64,000 nucleotides of DNA from Streptomyces filipinensis (GCF_014649495.1 NZ_BMTD01000008.1:303534-367533), one strand, 5' to 3'; shown: positions 34,672 to 44,000, numbered from the stretch's first letter. Notes: generated by a model from the sequence alone, not told the origin. Program-made: numbers and translations.

Positions 34672-35553
34672 GATGGCCCGGTTCCCCACCGGGCAGCCGC
34701 GCAGCCCGGGAACCGCGTGGGTGCCCAGACCGGAGACCCGGTAGCCGTCCGGGTAGCTCTTGATCTCCCGGTTCTGGCGTGCGAAATGCGGCGAGCGGCG
34801 CGGTGGGAGCAACCGGACGAACCGGCCACGCGCGCGCACGGCACGGCGCACCCAGGCGGAGGTGGCCGCGCCGGGCGGGGCGTAACGGAACGCACGCAGC
34901 AGTGGCTCGTCGAGCAGGGCGAGGGTCGCCGTGCGCAGCAGCGGCGCCAGGGGACGCGGGTACCAGGACGCCATCAGGTCGAGCGTGGCGTCGGAGACCC
35001 GCCGGGCCTGCTCGTCCCAGCCGAAGTGTTCCTGCTCGTAGGTGTCGAGGAGGGTCTCGAACTCCTCGTAGGTCTCGGGGATGCCGGGAATGCCCATGCG
35101 CCGGCCGAGGGTGCGGTAGTACTCGGTGGCGGCGACGACCTCGTGCCGGGACAGCCGCCGCCAGCCGTAGGCGTCGATCCAGCGCCTGGGCATCACGACG
35201 AAGGTGCTCAGCACATACCTCATGTCGTCGTCGCCGATGTCGTAGCTGCGGTGCATCTGGTTGATGCGGCGGATCGCGCTACGGCCCTCCTCCGCGGCGA
35301 AGCCGTGCTCCACGATGGCATCGAGGAGCAACACGGTGTCGTCGTACCGCTTCTGCGTGTGCTCGGTCAGCTCCGCGGTCCGCGCGAGCAGCCTCCCGAT
35401 GCTCGGCACCGCGTAGGTGCGGTACAGGGCGAGTTCGAGGGCGCGGGTGTAGTCCCACGGAAACTCGAACGTCGCACTGAGCCGGTAGATCTCCAGCGCG
35501 TCCGCCACCGGGTCCAGCCGGCGGATCTGCCGCAGCCGCTCGAAGCGCTTCAC
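34648..35553 (-). CDS. MpaB-type oxygenase (DUF2236)
   Basis: A 301-residue protein of the MpaB/latex-clearing-protein family: TFEFPWDYTRALELALYRTYAVPSIG, conserved RRINQMHRSYDIGDDDMRYVLSTFV, and RWIDAYGWRRLSRHE with likely heme-ligating histidines. Members are heme-dependent oxygenases or oxidases acting on hydrophobic substrates. AAGGGGG lies 9 nt before the chosen GTG at 35553. The extreme 3' end overlaps the padR end by 24 bp on the opposite strand. Confidence 0.82.
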   Translation of the reverse strand: MKRFERLRQIRRLDPVADALEIYRLSATFEFPWDYTRALELALYRTYAVPSIGRLLARTAELTEHTQKRYDDTVLLLDAIVEHGFAAEEGRSAIRRINQMHRSYDIGDDDMRYVLSTFVVMPRRWIDAYGWRRLSRHEVVAATEYYRTLGRRMGIPGIPETYEEFETLLDTYEQEHFGWDEQARRVSDATLDLMASWYPRPLAPLLRTATLALLDEPLLRAFRYAPPGAATSAWVRRAVRARGRFVRLLPPRRSPHFARQNREIKSYPDGYRVSGLGTHAVPGLRGCPVGNRAISAADSVE

Positions 35554-35654
35554 CGCCTCGTCCCCCTTCTGCCGCCGAAGGTCCAACTACTCTACGTTGA
35601 TTGACAGCAGATGAGCGATCGGCGACGGCGCCGTTCGAGGGAAGGGTGGTCCGT

Positions 35655-35951
35655 GTGTTCGGCCAGATACGCAAGTACGCCTCCAGGCTCCGCGACTCCA
35701 CACAGGCGCAGCCGGCGGGCGCTCGGGAACGGCGTACACACAACTTGTTCGAAGCGGCCGCCACCTATGTCGTCGCCCGCGCGGAGGACGATCAGGACCG
35801 GATCGCGGAGGCGACGACCTGGGTGTCCCCGGAGGCGCTGTCGTTCGGGGTGAGCGAACTGGCCTGCCGGGCGGTCGTCGCGCTGGCCCGGGAGCGCGGC
35901 GAGTCTCCGGCGGCGGTGGCCCGGGATCTCCTCGGGCTGCCCACGGGCTGA
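35655..35951 (+). CDS. Conserved hypothetical protein (98 aa)
   Basis: A small, soluble, helix-rich protein. It has a basic start (FGQIRKYASRL), then HNLFEAAATYVVARAEDDQDRIAEATTWVSPEALSFGVSELACRAVVALARERGESPAAVARDLLGL, which looks like a compact four-helix fold. I do not recognise a named family. The GTG at 35655 has GAGGGAAGGG 8 nt upstream; an in-frame extension upstream is possible. It is divergent from the MpaB gene. Confidence 0.6.
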   Translation: MFGQIRKYASRLRDSTQAQPAGARERRTHNLFEAAATYVVARAEDDQDRIAEATTWVSPEALSFGVSELACRAVVALARERGESPAAVARDLLGLPTG

Positions 35952-36026
35952 CGAGGACCCCCTCCAGCATGGTCGTTTCGCCCCCGTCCAGGCGGAAACC
36001 TGCAGCTCCGCGTGGTGTGCGGAGTC

Positions 36027-36056
36027 GTGACAAGCGGCTTCCGCTCGCACTAGGGT
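36027..36056 (+). promoter_or_regulatory. Housekeeping-type promoter
   Basis: GTGACA (36027-36032) and TAGGGT (36051-36056) resemble -35 and -10 boxes with an 18-bp spacer. They stand 34 nt before the start of the next gene and leave room for its GGGAGG ribosome binding site. Confidence 0.5.
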
Positions 36057-36089
36057 GCGCGCCGATGGACGAACCACTGGGAGGCAGGG

Positions 36090-36968
36090 ATGGCCGGGAA
36101 CGACGATGAGGCCGTCGCCGCCGCGGACGATGCGCTGTACGTGCTGACGGCGGTGCTGCTGACACCGGCGCAGTTTCCGAGCGTGCTGGGCGACGACTAT
36201 CCGGAGGCGTGCGCGGCGCTGGGACTCGCGCCCCTCGCCGACGGCTACGGCCTGGTGCTGGGCCAGGACGGCGAGGGCGCCCGCTGGACGGTCGTCATCG
36301 ACGACGTCTCGCTGGTCGCCGTGGCGATCGCGTCCTGGGACTGCGGCATGGAGTACGAGCTGTCTCCGGACGAGCGAGCGGTCGTGGCCGCGCTGCCGGG
36401 CTGGCCTCTGGCTGTCGCCGTCGCGGCTCCTGGCGTCGCCGCCCCGCACGATCCCGCTCCGGAGGCGGCGGACCGCCCTGCGCTGCGCCCGCCGGACACC
36501 AGCTCCTGGGGGCCGGCCCAGCGCCGTCTGGGCGCCGACGAGATAGCGCTGCAGTGGGCGACGTGGCGGGAACAGATCAACGACGCCGAGTTCTCGGTGC
36601 GGGGCGAGCAGGACACGCCTGGCGGGCAGGACAGGCCCGAGGGGCGGGAGAACCCGGAGGAGTCACGGCCGGCGGACGGGAAAGGCGTGCCGCGCAGCGG
36701 CCACCAGGGGGTCAGGCGGGTGCTGGCGGAGGCTCGCGCCTACGTCGACTCGCAGCCGCCGCTCGGCCGGGTGCGCTCGTCGTTCGCCCCGGGGGACGCG
36801 CGTACGCTGCGCGCCGACGGCCCCGGCTGGTCGATCGTGGCCCGCACCGACGACATCGCCTTCGTCCTGCTCGACGAGGAGCCCGGCGAGGTCCTGCCGG
36901 TGGGCCGGGGCCCCGAACTGCCGGGTCTGCTGGAAGCCTTGGACAAGATGGCCGTACGCCCCCTCTGA
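36090..36968 (+). CDS. Hypothetical protein, 292 aa
   Basis: I do not recognise the family. The protein has an ordered N-terminal part (about 1-115, with LYVLTAVLLTPAQFPSVLGDDYPEAC and WTVVIDDVSLVAVAIASWDCGMEY), a disordered Pro/Glu/Arg middle (about 120-215) and an ordered C-terminal part (about 220-292) with VDSQPPLGRVRSSFAPGD and WSIVARTDDIAFVLLDEEPGEVLPVG. There is no signal peptide or membrane helix. GGGAGG lies 6 nt before the ATG and a promoter is visible upstream. Confidence 0.75.
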   Translation: MAGNDDEAVAAADDALYVLTAVLLTPAQFPSVLGDDYPEACAALGLAPLADGYGLVLGQDGEGARWTVVIDDVSLVAVAIASWDCGMEYELSPDERAVVAALPGWPLAVAVAAPGVAAPHDPAPEAADRPALRPPDTSSWGPAQRRLGADEIALQWATWREQINDAEFSVRGEQDTPGGQDRPEGRENPEESRPADGKGVPRSGHQGVRRVLAEARAYVDSQPPLGRVRSSFAPGDARTLRADGPGWSIVARTDDIAFVLLDEEPGEVLPVGRGPELPGLLEALDKMAVRPL

Positions 36969-37089
36969 GGGAGCCCCTGGGGTCCGTGGTGCTGAGGATC
37001 CCAGATGGGGCCCCCGCCGGCCGGTGCGGTCTCCACGGGTCGCACCGGCACCACCGGCGCTCAGCCTGCTCGCCGCGTCCGCCGTGGCG

Positions 37090-37272
37090 TCAGCGGCCGA
37101 GTTCCTTGCGGGTGATCCTGCGCAGCCTGCGCCGCTGTGCGGGATCCAGCGCCAGATACCCGGCCACCGGCACCCCGACCACGACCAGGAACGCCACCCA
37201 CCAGGGCAGCCAGATCAGCAGGATCAACCCGACCGCCACACCCCCGACGGCGATCTTCGCGTTGTTGGACAT
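37090..37272 (-). CDS. Small two-helix membrane protein (60 aa)
   Basis: Starts MSNNAKIAVGG; AAGGAGG sits 8 nt before this ATG. Two hydrophobic helices (about 6-20 and 22-40) are followed by a basic cytoplasmic tail (QRRRLRRITRKELGR). The length and tail are typical of small actinobacterial membrane proteins of unknown role. It is convergent with the 292-residue hypothetical gene. Confidence 0.7.
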   Translation of the reverse strand: MSNNAKIAVGGVAVGLILLIWLPWWVAFLVVVGVPVAGYLALDPAQRRRLRRITRKELGR

Positions 37273-37689
37273 GAGCGTCGCCTCCTTCGCGGCCACTGCC
37301 GCTCTCTGCTCTGGAAACGGCCCCCCGCTCGCCGCAGTTCCGGAACCTGGCCCTGAGACAACCCTGAGTCCCGCCCCCTAGTGGCTGAGGCCCCCGGCTA
37401 ACCCGGGGCCGACAGGTGCGCCCACTCGCGCCGGACAGGGCCCTCGCGCTCCCGATTCTCCGGCACGCCCGGTCCCGGCACACCCCCAGACCTCCTGGTG
37501 CGGTGAGGGCCCGCCGAACGGGAGCCGGCCCGGCACCGGCAGCGGCCACTGTCCGCTCGCCGCACGAACGGACGCCAACCATCGAACAGATTGTGAAGTG
37601 GCCCGGATCACGGCGCCACTATGCCCGGGGCCGTCCTCGGCGCGCTGCGCCCTCGGCGGCTCCGACCCGGTAGCCCGATGTGAGGACGG

Positions 37690-38265
37690 CGACGCCCCTC
37701 CCGACGTTGCTGTCGACTCCCTGGCGAAGCTGGACATCGTGATGCCCATGGCGGACGGCGTCGCCGTGCCGGTCCGTACGCCCGCACTCGTGCCTCCTGT
37801 GCACGATGCCCTGCCGTTGCTCACACGCGCGCGTGCACTGCGGCAGGCGCATCGCTCGGCCGGCTTCTGGGGTGCCGCCTGCCAACTGGCCCTGTCCTTC
37901 CTGCCGAGGAGTCGGGCCGTGGCCGCGAGGGGCTGGCGGCGGCTGTCCGTGCCTGGTGTGCCGGGGGTGTGGCGGCCCTGGCCGTGCTCGACGAGGAGTG
38001 GCAGGTGGAGGACGTGGCACTGGCACGCGCGCGTGCGGCGCTCGAAGCGGCCTGGGAGGCGGACGAGCGGCCGCCGTTCCACGGCGGCAATCGGTGGACC
38101 GTCCCGGTCGGGCTCCAGCTGCGCCTCGGCCGGGACGGCCGCTGGTGGCCGTGTCGCGGGGAGGACGAGCGCTGGATCCCCGCAGGCGGACCGGCACCTG
38201 ATCCGGCGACGGCACTCGCCGCGGCACGGCCGGGTGCGGAACTGGAGGCCGAGGAGAACCGCTGA
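37690..38265 (+). pseudogene. Remnant: SNF2-helicase N-terminal piece joined to SWIM zinc-finger protein C-terminus
   Basis: Two frames each carry part of a different recognisable protein. From about 37725 to 37910 frame 2 reads VPVRTPALVPPVHDALPLLTRARALRQAHRSAGFWGAACQLAL, resembling the N-terminal region of Streptomyces SNF2-type helicases. From about 37900 to the stop at 38265 frame 1 reads GLAAAVRAWCAGG, LAVLDEEWQVEDVALARARAALEAAW, GNRWTVP and LRLGRDGRWWPCR, resembling the C-terminus of SWIM zinc-finger proteins. These two genes are commonly neighbours in Streptomyces, so a single large deletion could have fused their outer ends. The 98-residue open frame 37969-38265 might still be translated, but has no good ribosome binding site. 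Confidence 0.55.
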
Positions 38266-38433
38266 CAAGCCACGAAGCCGACGGCCCGGCGCTGTCCAGC
38301 CGGCACGTCGGCACCCTGCAAGCACCGCGAACCGATGACCGTCGGACGCCGGCCGTTCACCCTCCGGTCTCACGACGTACCTCCTGGAGCCCAAATCTGG
38401 CCCCCGTCAACGAACTTGTCCCCAGGAGGCCCG

Positions 38434-39774
38434 ATGTCCCCGCACACCGCCGGCCGGCGCCGCGTCCACCGTTCCGTCGTCACGAGCCTGCCCCTGGCCC
38501 TGGCCGCCGTGCTCGTGGCCGCGGGAACGGCCACGGCGGCGCCGCCCCAGGACGCCCGCGTCATCCGCACCGCGACACTCGGCGAGATACCGCTCGGCGC
38601 GTTCAGCAACACACTGCTGCCCGGCAGCGTCGCCGACGACCACGGGGTGAAGCTCGGCGGTGTCGGCAGTGACATCTACCCGGCGGACCGCGAGGGCGAG
38701 TACTGGACGGTGACCGACCGCGGCCCCAACGGCCAGATCAAGGTGAACGGCGCGAAGCGGCGCACGTTCCCGGTGCCGGGTTTCGACCCCGCGATCGTGA
38801 AGATCCGGGTCTGCGGCGACACGATCCGGGTCATCGACGCCATCCCGCTCACCACCTCCTCCGGCAAGGCCGTCACCGGGCTGCCCGACCAGCCGGGCCG
38901 CGATGAGGCGCCGTACACCTACGACGCGCGGACGCCGCTCTCGTACAAGCCGAACGGCCTCGACACGGAAGGCATCGTGCGGGCCGGCGACGGGAGTTTC
39001 TGGGTCGCCGACGAGTACGGCCCGTCGCTCGTCCACGTCTCCCCGCGCGGGCAGGTGCTCACCCGGTACGTGCCCAAGGGGCTCGGCCTGACGGGCACGG
39101 ACTACCCGGTGGTGGAGGCGCTGCCGTCGATCCTGCTGCACCGCAAGGTCAACCGGGGGTTCGAGGGGCTCGCGCAGCTGCCCGGCGGGGATCTGGTACT
39201 GGCCCTGCAGAGCCCGCTGTCGCTGCCGGACGCGGACGCCGGGAACGCCTCGCGCACCACGCGGCTGCTGCGCTTCTCCCCGCGCGAGAGGGCCGTCACC
39301 GAGGAGTACGCCTACCGGTTCGACCCGGTGGACGTGGTCGACCCGAGTGAGGACGACACCTCCGAGCTGAAGATCTCCTCGGTCGTGGCCGTGGGCCGCG
39401 ACCGGCTGCTCGTCGAGGAGCGCACGGACAAGGCGGCCCGGCTGCAGCTGGTCGAGCTGAAGAGGCGGTCCAGCATTCTGGGCGGCCCCTGGGACGACGA
39501 CACGACGTCTCCGTCCCTGGAACAGCTGGACGACCCGGCGGCCCTCGGCGTGCCGGTCCTGGCCAAGCGGCTCGTGGTCGACCTGAACAAGGTCGCGGGG
39601 GTGCAGCAGAAGATCGAGGGCGTCGCGCGCGTGGACCACGACACACTCGCCCTCGTCAACGACAACGACTTCGGGATGACCGACGGCGCGGGCGCCTTCG
39701 ACGCCCAGGGCCGACTTGTCGACAGCGGGATCAGGACGACCGTGGCGTACGTACGGCTGCCGCAGGGACTGTGA
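38434..39774 (+). CDS. Secreted esterase-like phytase-family protein
   Basis: A 446-residue exported protein. After a basic start comes a signal peptide ending near ATAAPP. The mature part matches the phytase-like/esterase-like beta-propeller family (PF13449 type): GEIPLGAF, SDIYPADREGEYWTVTDRGPNGQI, LDTEGIVRAGDGSFWVADEYGPSLVHVSPRGQ, KVNRGFEGLAQLPGGDLVLALQSPL and EGVARVDHDTLALVNDNDFG. Members are predicted phosphoesterases, but activity is rarely tested. AGGAGG lies 4 nt before the ATG. It ends against a hairpin shared with xylA. Confidence 0.87.
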   Translation: MSPHTAGRRRVHRSVVTSLPLALAAVLVAAGTATAAPPQDARVIRTATLGEIPLGAFSNTLLPGSVADDHGVKLGGVGSDIYPADREGEYWTVTDRGPNGQIKVNGAKRRTFPVPGFDPAIVKIRVCGDTIRVIDAIPLTTSSGKAVTGLPDQPGRDEAPYTYDARTPLSYKPNGLDTEGIVRAGDGSFWVADEYGPSLVHVSPRGQVLTRYVPKGLGLTGTDYPVVEALPSILLHRKVNRGFEGLAQLPGGDLVLALQSPLSLPDADAGNASRTTRLLRFSPRERAVTEEYAYRFDPVDVVDPSEDDTSELKISSVVAVGRDRLLVEERTDKAARLQLVELKRRSSILGGPWDDDTTSPSLEQLDDPAALGVPVLAKRLVVDLNKVAGVQQKIEGVARVDHDTLALVNDNDFGMTDGAGAFDAQGRLVDSGIRTTVAYVRLPQGL

Positions 39775-39810
39775 CGCCCTCGGACCGGTGAGTCCGGGGA
39801 GCGGACTGAC

Positions 39811-39851
39811 GGAGGGCCGGGATTGCGGCGGCTGCCGCTCCCCGGCCCTCC
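39811..39851. terminator. Bidirectional hairpin terminator between phytase-like gene and xylA
   Basis: GGAGGGCCGGG (39811-39821) pairs perfectly with CCCGGCCCTCC (39841-39851); the loop holds a smaller GCGGC/GCCGC stem. It sits between two convergent stop codons. Confidence 0.75.
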
Positions 39852-39857
39852 TCGGGT

Positions 39858-41024
39858 TCAGCCCCGCGCCCCCAGCAGGTGGTCCATGGCGAGCTGGTCG
39901 AGACGTTCGAAGGCCATGCCGCGCCCGGCGGCCGCCTCGATGTCGAAGTCCTCGAAGGCCGTACGGTCGGCGAGCAGGTTCTGCAGGCCCTCGGCCGCGG
40001 TCGGCTGGGCCAGCTGGTCCAGCCGCGAGGCGTGCAGCGCCTCCCGCACCTCCGGATCGGCGCGGAAGGCGGCGGCACGCTCCTTGAGGATGAGGTAGTT
40101 GCGCATGCAGCCCGCGGCCGACGCCCACACGCCGTCGAGGTCCTCGGTCCGCGGCGGCTTGAAGTCGAAGTGCCGCGGGCCTTCGTAGCCGGCGCTCTCC
40201 AGCAGGTCGACCAGCCAGAACGCAGCCCGCAGATCCCCGGCGCCGAACCGGAGGTCCTGGTCGTACTTGATGCCGGACTGGCCGTTGAGGTCGATGTGGA
40301 AGAGCTTGCCCGCCCACAGGGCCTGGGCGATGCCGTGCGGGAAGTTCAGTCCGGCCATCTGCTCGTGCCCGACCTCGGGGTTGACGCCGTACAGCTCGGG
40401 GCGCTCCAGGCGCTCGATGAAGGCCAGCGCGTGGCCGACGGTGGGCAGCAGGATGTCGCCGCGCGGCTCGTTGGGCTTGGGCTCGATCGCGAACCGCAGG
40501 TCGTACCCCTGCGAGGTGACGTACTCGCCGAGGAGGTCGAAGGCCTCCTTCATGCGGTCCAGCGCCGCGCGTACGTCCTTGGCGGCACCGGACTCGGCGC
40601 CCTCCCGGCCGCCCCAGGCGACGTAGGTCGTCGCGCCCAGCTCGACCGCGAGGTCGATGTTGCGGATCGTCTTGCGCAGCGCGTAGCGGCGCACGTCACG
40701 GTCGTTGGCGGTGAAGGCGCCGTCCTTGAAGACCGGGTGCGTGAAGAGGTTGGTGGTGGCCATCGGGACGGTCATGCCGGTGGCGTCCAGGGCCTGACGG
40801 AACCGCTTGACGTGGGACTCGCGCTCGGTGTCGGAGGAGCCGAAGGGGATCAGGTCGTCGTCGTGGAAGGTCACCCCGTAGGCGCCGAGCTCGGCCAGGC
40901 GCCGCACCGTCTCGACCGGGTCGAGGGCGCTGCGCGTGGCGTCGCCGAACGGGTCCCTTCCCTGCCAGCCGACGGTCCACAGACCGAAGGTGAACCGGTC
41001 CTCGGGGGTGGGCTGGAACTTCAT
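39858..41024 (-). CDS. xylA: Xylose isomerase
   Basis: A 388-residue enzyme of the class I Streptomyces type, the usual length. Conserved elements: FGLWTVGW, catalytic-site VTFHDDDLIPFG, TTYVAWGGREG, metal-ligand region FAIEPKPNEPRGDILLPT, NPEVGHEQMAGLNFPHG, FHIDLNGQ and HFDFKPPR. It converts D-xylose to D-xylulose (and glucose to fructose) with two divalent metals. GAGGGAG precedes the ATG. It is divergent from xylB, with a 207-bp regulatory spacer. Confidence 0.98.
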   Translation of the reverse strand: MKFQPTPEDRFTFGLWTVGWQGRDPFGDATRSALDPVETVRRLAELGAYGVTFHDDDLIPFGSSDTERESHVKRFRQALDATGMTVPMATTNLFTHPVFKDGAFTANDRDVRRYALRKTIRNIDLAVELGATTYVAWGGREGAESGAAKDVRAALDRMKEAFDLLGEYVTSQGYDLRFAIEPKPNEPRGDILLPTVGHALAFIERLERPELYGVNPEVGHEQMAGLNFPHGIAQALWAGKLFHIDLNGQSGIKYDQDLRFGAGDLRAAFWLVDLLESAGYEGPRHFDFKPPRTEDLDGVWASAAGCMRNYLILKERAAAFRADPEVREALHASRLDQLAQPTAAEGLQNLLADRTAFEDFDIEAAAGRGMAFERLDQLAMDHLLGARG

Positions 41025-41102
41025 GGCGCGGCTCCCTCGCTGCGTTGCGACTATTTCGTCATGGCCGTTTACAAATTAGTATGCGCGCACACCGCTGGGA
41101 AG

Positions 41103-41120
41103 AGACAAGATGTCTTTGTC
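41103..41120. promoter_or_regulatory. Overlapping inverted repeats in the xylA-xylB spacer
   Basis: AGACA-AGA-TGTCT (41103-41115) and GACAA-N7-TTGTC (41104-41120) overlap in the divergent spacer. An AT-rich patch around TTTACAAATTAGTA precedes them at about 41069-41082. These are candidate sites for the ROK regulator encoded downstream. Confidence 0.45.
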
Positions 41121-41194
41121 CCGCAGAGTCGCCGAAGGCCACGGAAGCCATGGAGCCACGGATGCCATGGAAGCCGCGGACGGCGCGGCCGTCA

Positions 41195-41214
41195 CGGAAC
41201 GTCGCGGAACGTCG
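41195..41214 (+). repeat. Tandem 10-bp repeat upstream of xylB
   Basis: CGGAACGTCG occurs twice in a row (41195-41204, 41205-41214), ending 18 bp before the xylB start codon and just upstream of its GGGGAG. It could be a regulator half-site array or chance. Confidence 0.5.
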
Positions 41215-41231
41215 CAAAAGGGGAGAGCCCG

Positions 41232-42686
41232 ATGTCAGCAGCCGAGGGTCCGCTCGTCGTCGGCGTGGACACATCAACGCAGTCCACGAAGGTGCTGGTC
41301 GTCGACGCGACCACCGGCCAGGTGGTGGCGAGCGGCCAGGCGCCGCACACCGTGTCCTCCGGCGCCGGCCGCGAAAGCGATCCGCGTCAGTGGTGGGACG
41401 CCCTGTGCGAGGCATTGCGCCAGTGCGGTGACGCGGCGCACGAGGCGGCCGCGGTGTCGATCGGCGGCCAGCAGCACGGCCTGGTCACCCTGGACGAGCG
41501 GGGCGAACCGGTCCGGCCGGCGCTGCTGTGGAACGACGTCCGCTCGGCGCCGCAGGCCCGCCGGCTGGTGGAGGAACTGGGCGGGCCGAAGGCCTGGGCG
41601 GAGCGCACCGGCAGCGTGCCCGGCGCGTCGTTCACGGTCACGAAGTGGGCCTGGCTGGCCGAGCACGAACCGGAGGCGGTCCGCGCGACCCGGGCGGTAC
41701 GACTCCCCCACGACTACCTCACCGAGCGGCTGACCGGGCAGGGCACCACCGATCGCGGCGACGTGTCCGGCACCGGATGGTGGGCGTCCGGCACGGAGGC
41801 GTACGACCCGGAGACCCTCGCGCACGTCGGGCTCGACCCGGCGCTGCTGCCCCGTGTGGTGCGGCCGGGCGAGGTGGCCGGCACCGTACGCGACAGTCAC
41901 GACCTGCCCTTCTCCAGGGGCACGCTGGTCGCCCCCGGGACCGGCGACAACGCGGCGGCGGCGCTGGGCCTCGGCCTGCGGCCCGGCACCCCGGTGCTCA
42001 GCCTCGGCACGTCCGGCACGGTGTACGCCGTCTCCAAGCACCGTCCGGCCGACCCGACCGGCACGGTGGCGGGCTTCGCCGACGCCCACGGGGACTGGCT
42101 GCCCCTGGCCTGCACGCTGAACTGCACGCTCGCCGTGGACCGCGTCGCGGCGCTGGTCGGCCTGGACCGCGAGGCCGTGGAGCCCGGCGGCACCGTGACC
42201 CTGCTGCCGTACCTGGACGGCGAGCGCACCCCGAACCTGCCGAACGCCTCCGGCCTGCTGCACGGACTGCGCCACGACACGACCGCGGGGCAGCTGCTGC
42301 AGGCCGCGTACGACGGCGCCGTGCACGCGCTGCTCGGCGCGCTCGATCTGGTCCTGGACGAGGACGCGGACCGCGGCAGCCCGCTGCTGCTGATCGGCGG
42401 CGGTGCCAGAGGGACGGCGTGGCAGCAGACGGTACGGCGGCTCTCGGGGCGGCCGGTGCAGATCCCGCAGGCCAGGGAACTGGTCGCCCTCGGGGCCGCG
42501 GCGCAGGCCGCCGGCCTGCTCACCGGCGAGGATCCGGCCGCGGTGGCCCGGCGCTGGAACACGGCCGCGGGACCGGTGCTGGACGCCGTGGAGCGGGACC
42601 AGCAGACGCTGGAGCGGATCACCGGGGTACTCTCCGACGCGGCCCCCCTCCTGGAGCGGGGGACGGACACCACACCGCACGCATGA
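41232..42686 (+). CDS. xylB: Xylulokinase
   Basis: A 484-residue FGGY-family sugar kinase. GVDTSTQSTKVLVVD is the N-terminal phosphate motif, GGQQHGLVTLD and DVSGTGWW are substrate-side segments, GTGDNAAAALGLG holds the catalytic aspartate, and GTSGTVYAVS plus LIGGGARGTAW complete the ATP site. It phosphorylates D-xylulose to xylulose 5-phosphate for the pentose phosphate pathway. GGGGAG stands upstream of the ATG. The ROK regulator gene follows after 34 bp. Confidence 0.96.
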   Translation: MSAAEGPLVVGVDTSTQSTKVLVVDATTGQVVASGQAPHTVSSGAGRESDPRQWWDALCEALRQCGDAAHEAAAVSIGGQQHGLVTLDERGEPVRPALLWNDVRSAPQARRLVEELGGPKAWAERTGSVPGASFTVTKWAWLAEHEPEAVRATRAVRLPHDYLTERLTGQGTTDRGDVSGTGWWASGTEAYDPETLAHVGLDPALLPRVVRPGEVAGTVRDSHDLPFSRGTLVAPGTGDNAAAALGLGLRPGTPVLSLGTSGTVYAVSKHRPADPTGTVAGFADAHGDWLPLACTLNCTLAVDRVAALVGLDREAVEPGGTVTLLPYLDGERTPNLPNASGLLHGLRHDTTAGQLLQAAYDGAVHALLGALDLVLDEDADRGSPLLLIGGGARGTAWQQTVRRLSGRPVQIPQARELVALGAAAQAAGLLTGEDPAAVARRWNTAAGPVLDAVERDQQTLERITGVLSDAAPLLERGTDTTPHA

Positions 42687-42720
42687 GCCGGGCGGCAGAG
42701 ACCGGGGATCGACGTCAGGC

Positions 42721-43929
42721 ATGAGCGCACCGCTGCACGAGGCACGCCCGCCGGGCGCCGGCCGCCCCCTGCCGGACACCCAGCAGGGCATGCGCCGGCG
42801 CAATCTGGCCCGTGTGATGCACGCCGTCAGCGCGGAGGGCTCACTGTCACGGGCCGCGGTCGCCTCGCGCATCGGACTGACGCGGGCGGCCGTGTCGACG
42901 CTCGTGGACGAGCTGATCCGCTGGGGGCTGGTGGAGGAGCTGGGTCCGGAACGGCCTGGCCGGGTGGGCCGGCCCGGATCGGCACTGGCGGTGAGCGGTC
43001 GCGGTCCAGCCGGGATCGGGGCCGAGATCGGCGTCGACCACCTCGCGGTGTGCGCGGTCGACCTGCGTGGCACGGTCCGCGCGCGCGCCGTGCGGCACGC
43101 GGCGAACCGGGGCCGCACACCCGCACCGGTGATCGAGGAGCTGTCCGAGCTGGTGCGCGGGGTCGTGGCCGAAGCGGAGCGGGAGGCGCTGTGGCCCGCC
43201 GGGCTCGCGGTCGCCGTGCCCGGGCTGGTGGCACGGGACGGCCGCACGGTCGTGCACGCCCCGAACCTCGACTGGCACGACGCGGACCTCGGCACCCTGC
43301 TGTCCGGCGAGTGGCCGCTGACCGTGGACAACGAGGCCAACTTCGGCGCGCTCGCGGAGCTCTGGCTCGGTGACGGCACACCGCGTGACTTCCTGCATGT
43401 GTCGGCCGAGATCGGCATCGGCGCCGCGGTCGTCGTGGACGGCGCACTGCTGCGCGGCACCCGCGGCTTCGCGGGCGAGCTGGGTCACGTACCCGTACGG
43501 CCGGACGGGCCGCCCTGTCCATGCGGCGGCCGCGGCTGCCTGGAGCAGTACGCGGGCGAGGAGGCCGTGCTGCGTGCGGCGGGGCTGGAGCCGGGCGGGG
43601 ACCTGGTGGGCCTGCTCGCCGAGCGCGCCGAGCGGGGCGACACGAGCGTGCGCGCCGCCCTGCGGGACGCCGGTACGGCCCTCGGTATCGCCCTGACCGG
43701 TGCGGTGAACCTCCTCGACCCCGAGACGGTGGTCCTCGGTGGCGCCCTCGCCGGCCTGTCCCCCTGGCTGCTGCCGTCCCTGGAGACGGAGCTGACGAGC
43801 CGCACGGCGGGCCCGCCCTGCCCGGTGACGGTGTCCCGACTGGGGCCGGAAGGCCCGCTGCTGGGCGCGGCACACTCGGTCGTCCGGGGCGTGCTGGACG
43901 ATCCGGCGGTGGTCGCGGAGCGGTCCTGA
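42721..43929 (+). CDS. ROK-family transcriptional regulator of xylose genes
   Basis: A 402-residue ROK repressor. Residues about 25-85 are a winged helix (LSRAAVASRIGLTRAAVSTLVDELIRWGLVEELG). The sugar-binding domain follows, with GAEIGVDHLAVCAVDLRG, AVPGLV, VDNEANFGALAE, GHVPV and the ROK cysteine cluster CPCGGRGCLEQYAG. The position right after xylB suggests it senses xylose or xylulose and represses xylA and xylB, like XylR proteins elsewhere. Its ribosome binding site is weak, so coupling to xylB is likely. Confidence 0.88.
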   Translation: MSAPLHEARPPGAGRPLPDTQQGMRRRNLARVMHAVSAEGSLSRAAVASRIGLTRAAVSTLVDELIRWGLVEELGPERPGRVGRPGSALAVSGRGPAGIGAEIGVDHLAVCAVDLRGTVRARAVRHAANRGRTPAPVIEELSELVRGVVAEAEREALWPAGLAVAVPGLVARDGRTVVHAPNLDWHDADLGTLLSGEWPLTVDNEANFGALAELWLGDGTPRDFLHVSAEIGIGAAVVVDGALLRGTRGFAGELGHVPVRPDGPPCPCGGRGCLEQYAGEEAVLRAAGLEPGGDLVGLLAERAERGDTSVRAALRDAGTALGIALTGAVNLLDPETVVLGGALAGLSPWLLPSLETELTSRTAGPPCPVTVSRLGPEGPLLGAAHSVVRGVLDDPAVVAERS

Positions 43930-44000
43930 GCCCCCTCGCCGCGTCCCGCGTGACCCCGCGGCTGGGGAACGGGCTGGGGACAAACGACCCGGCGACGGCC

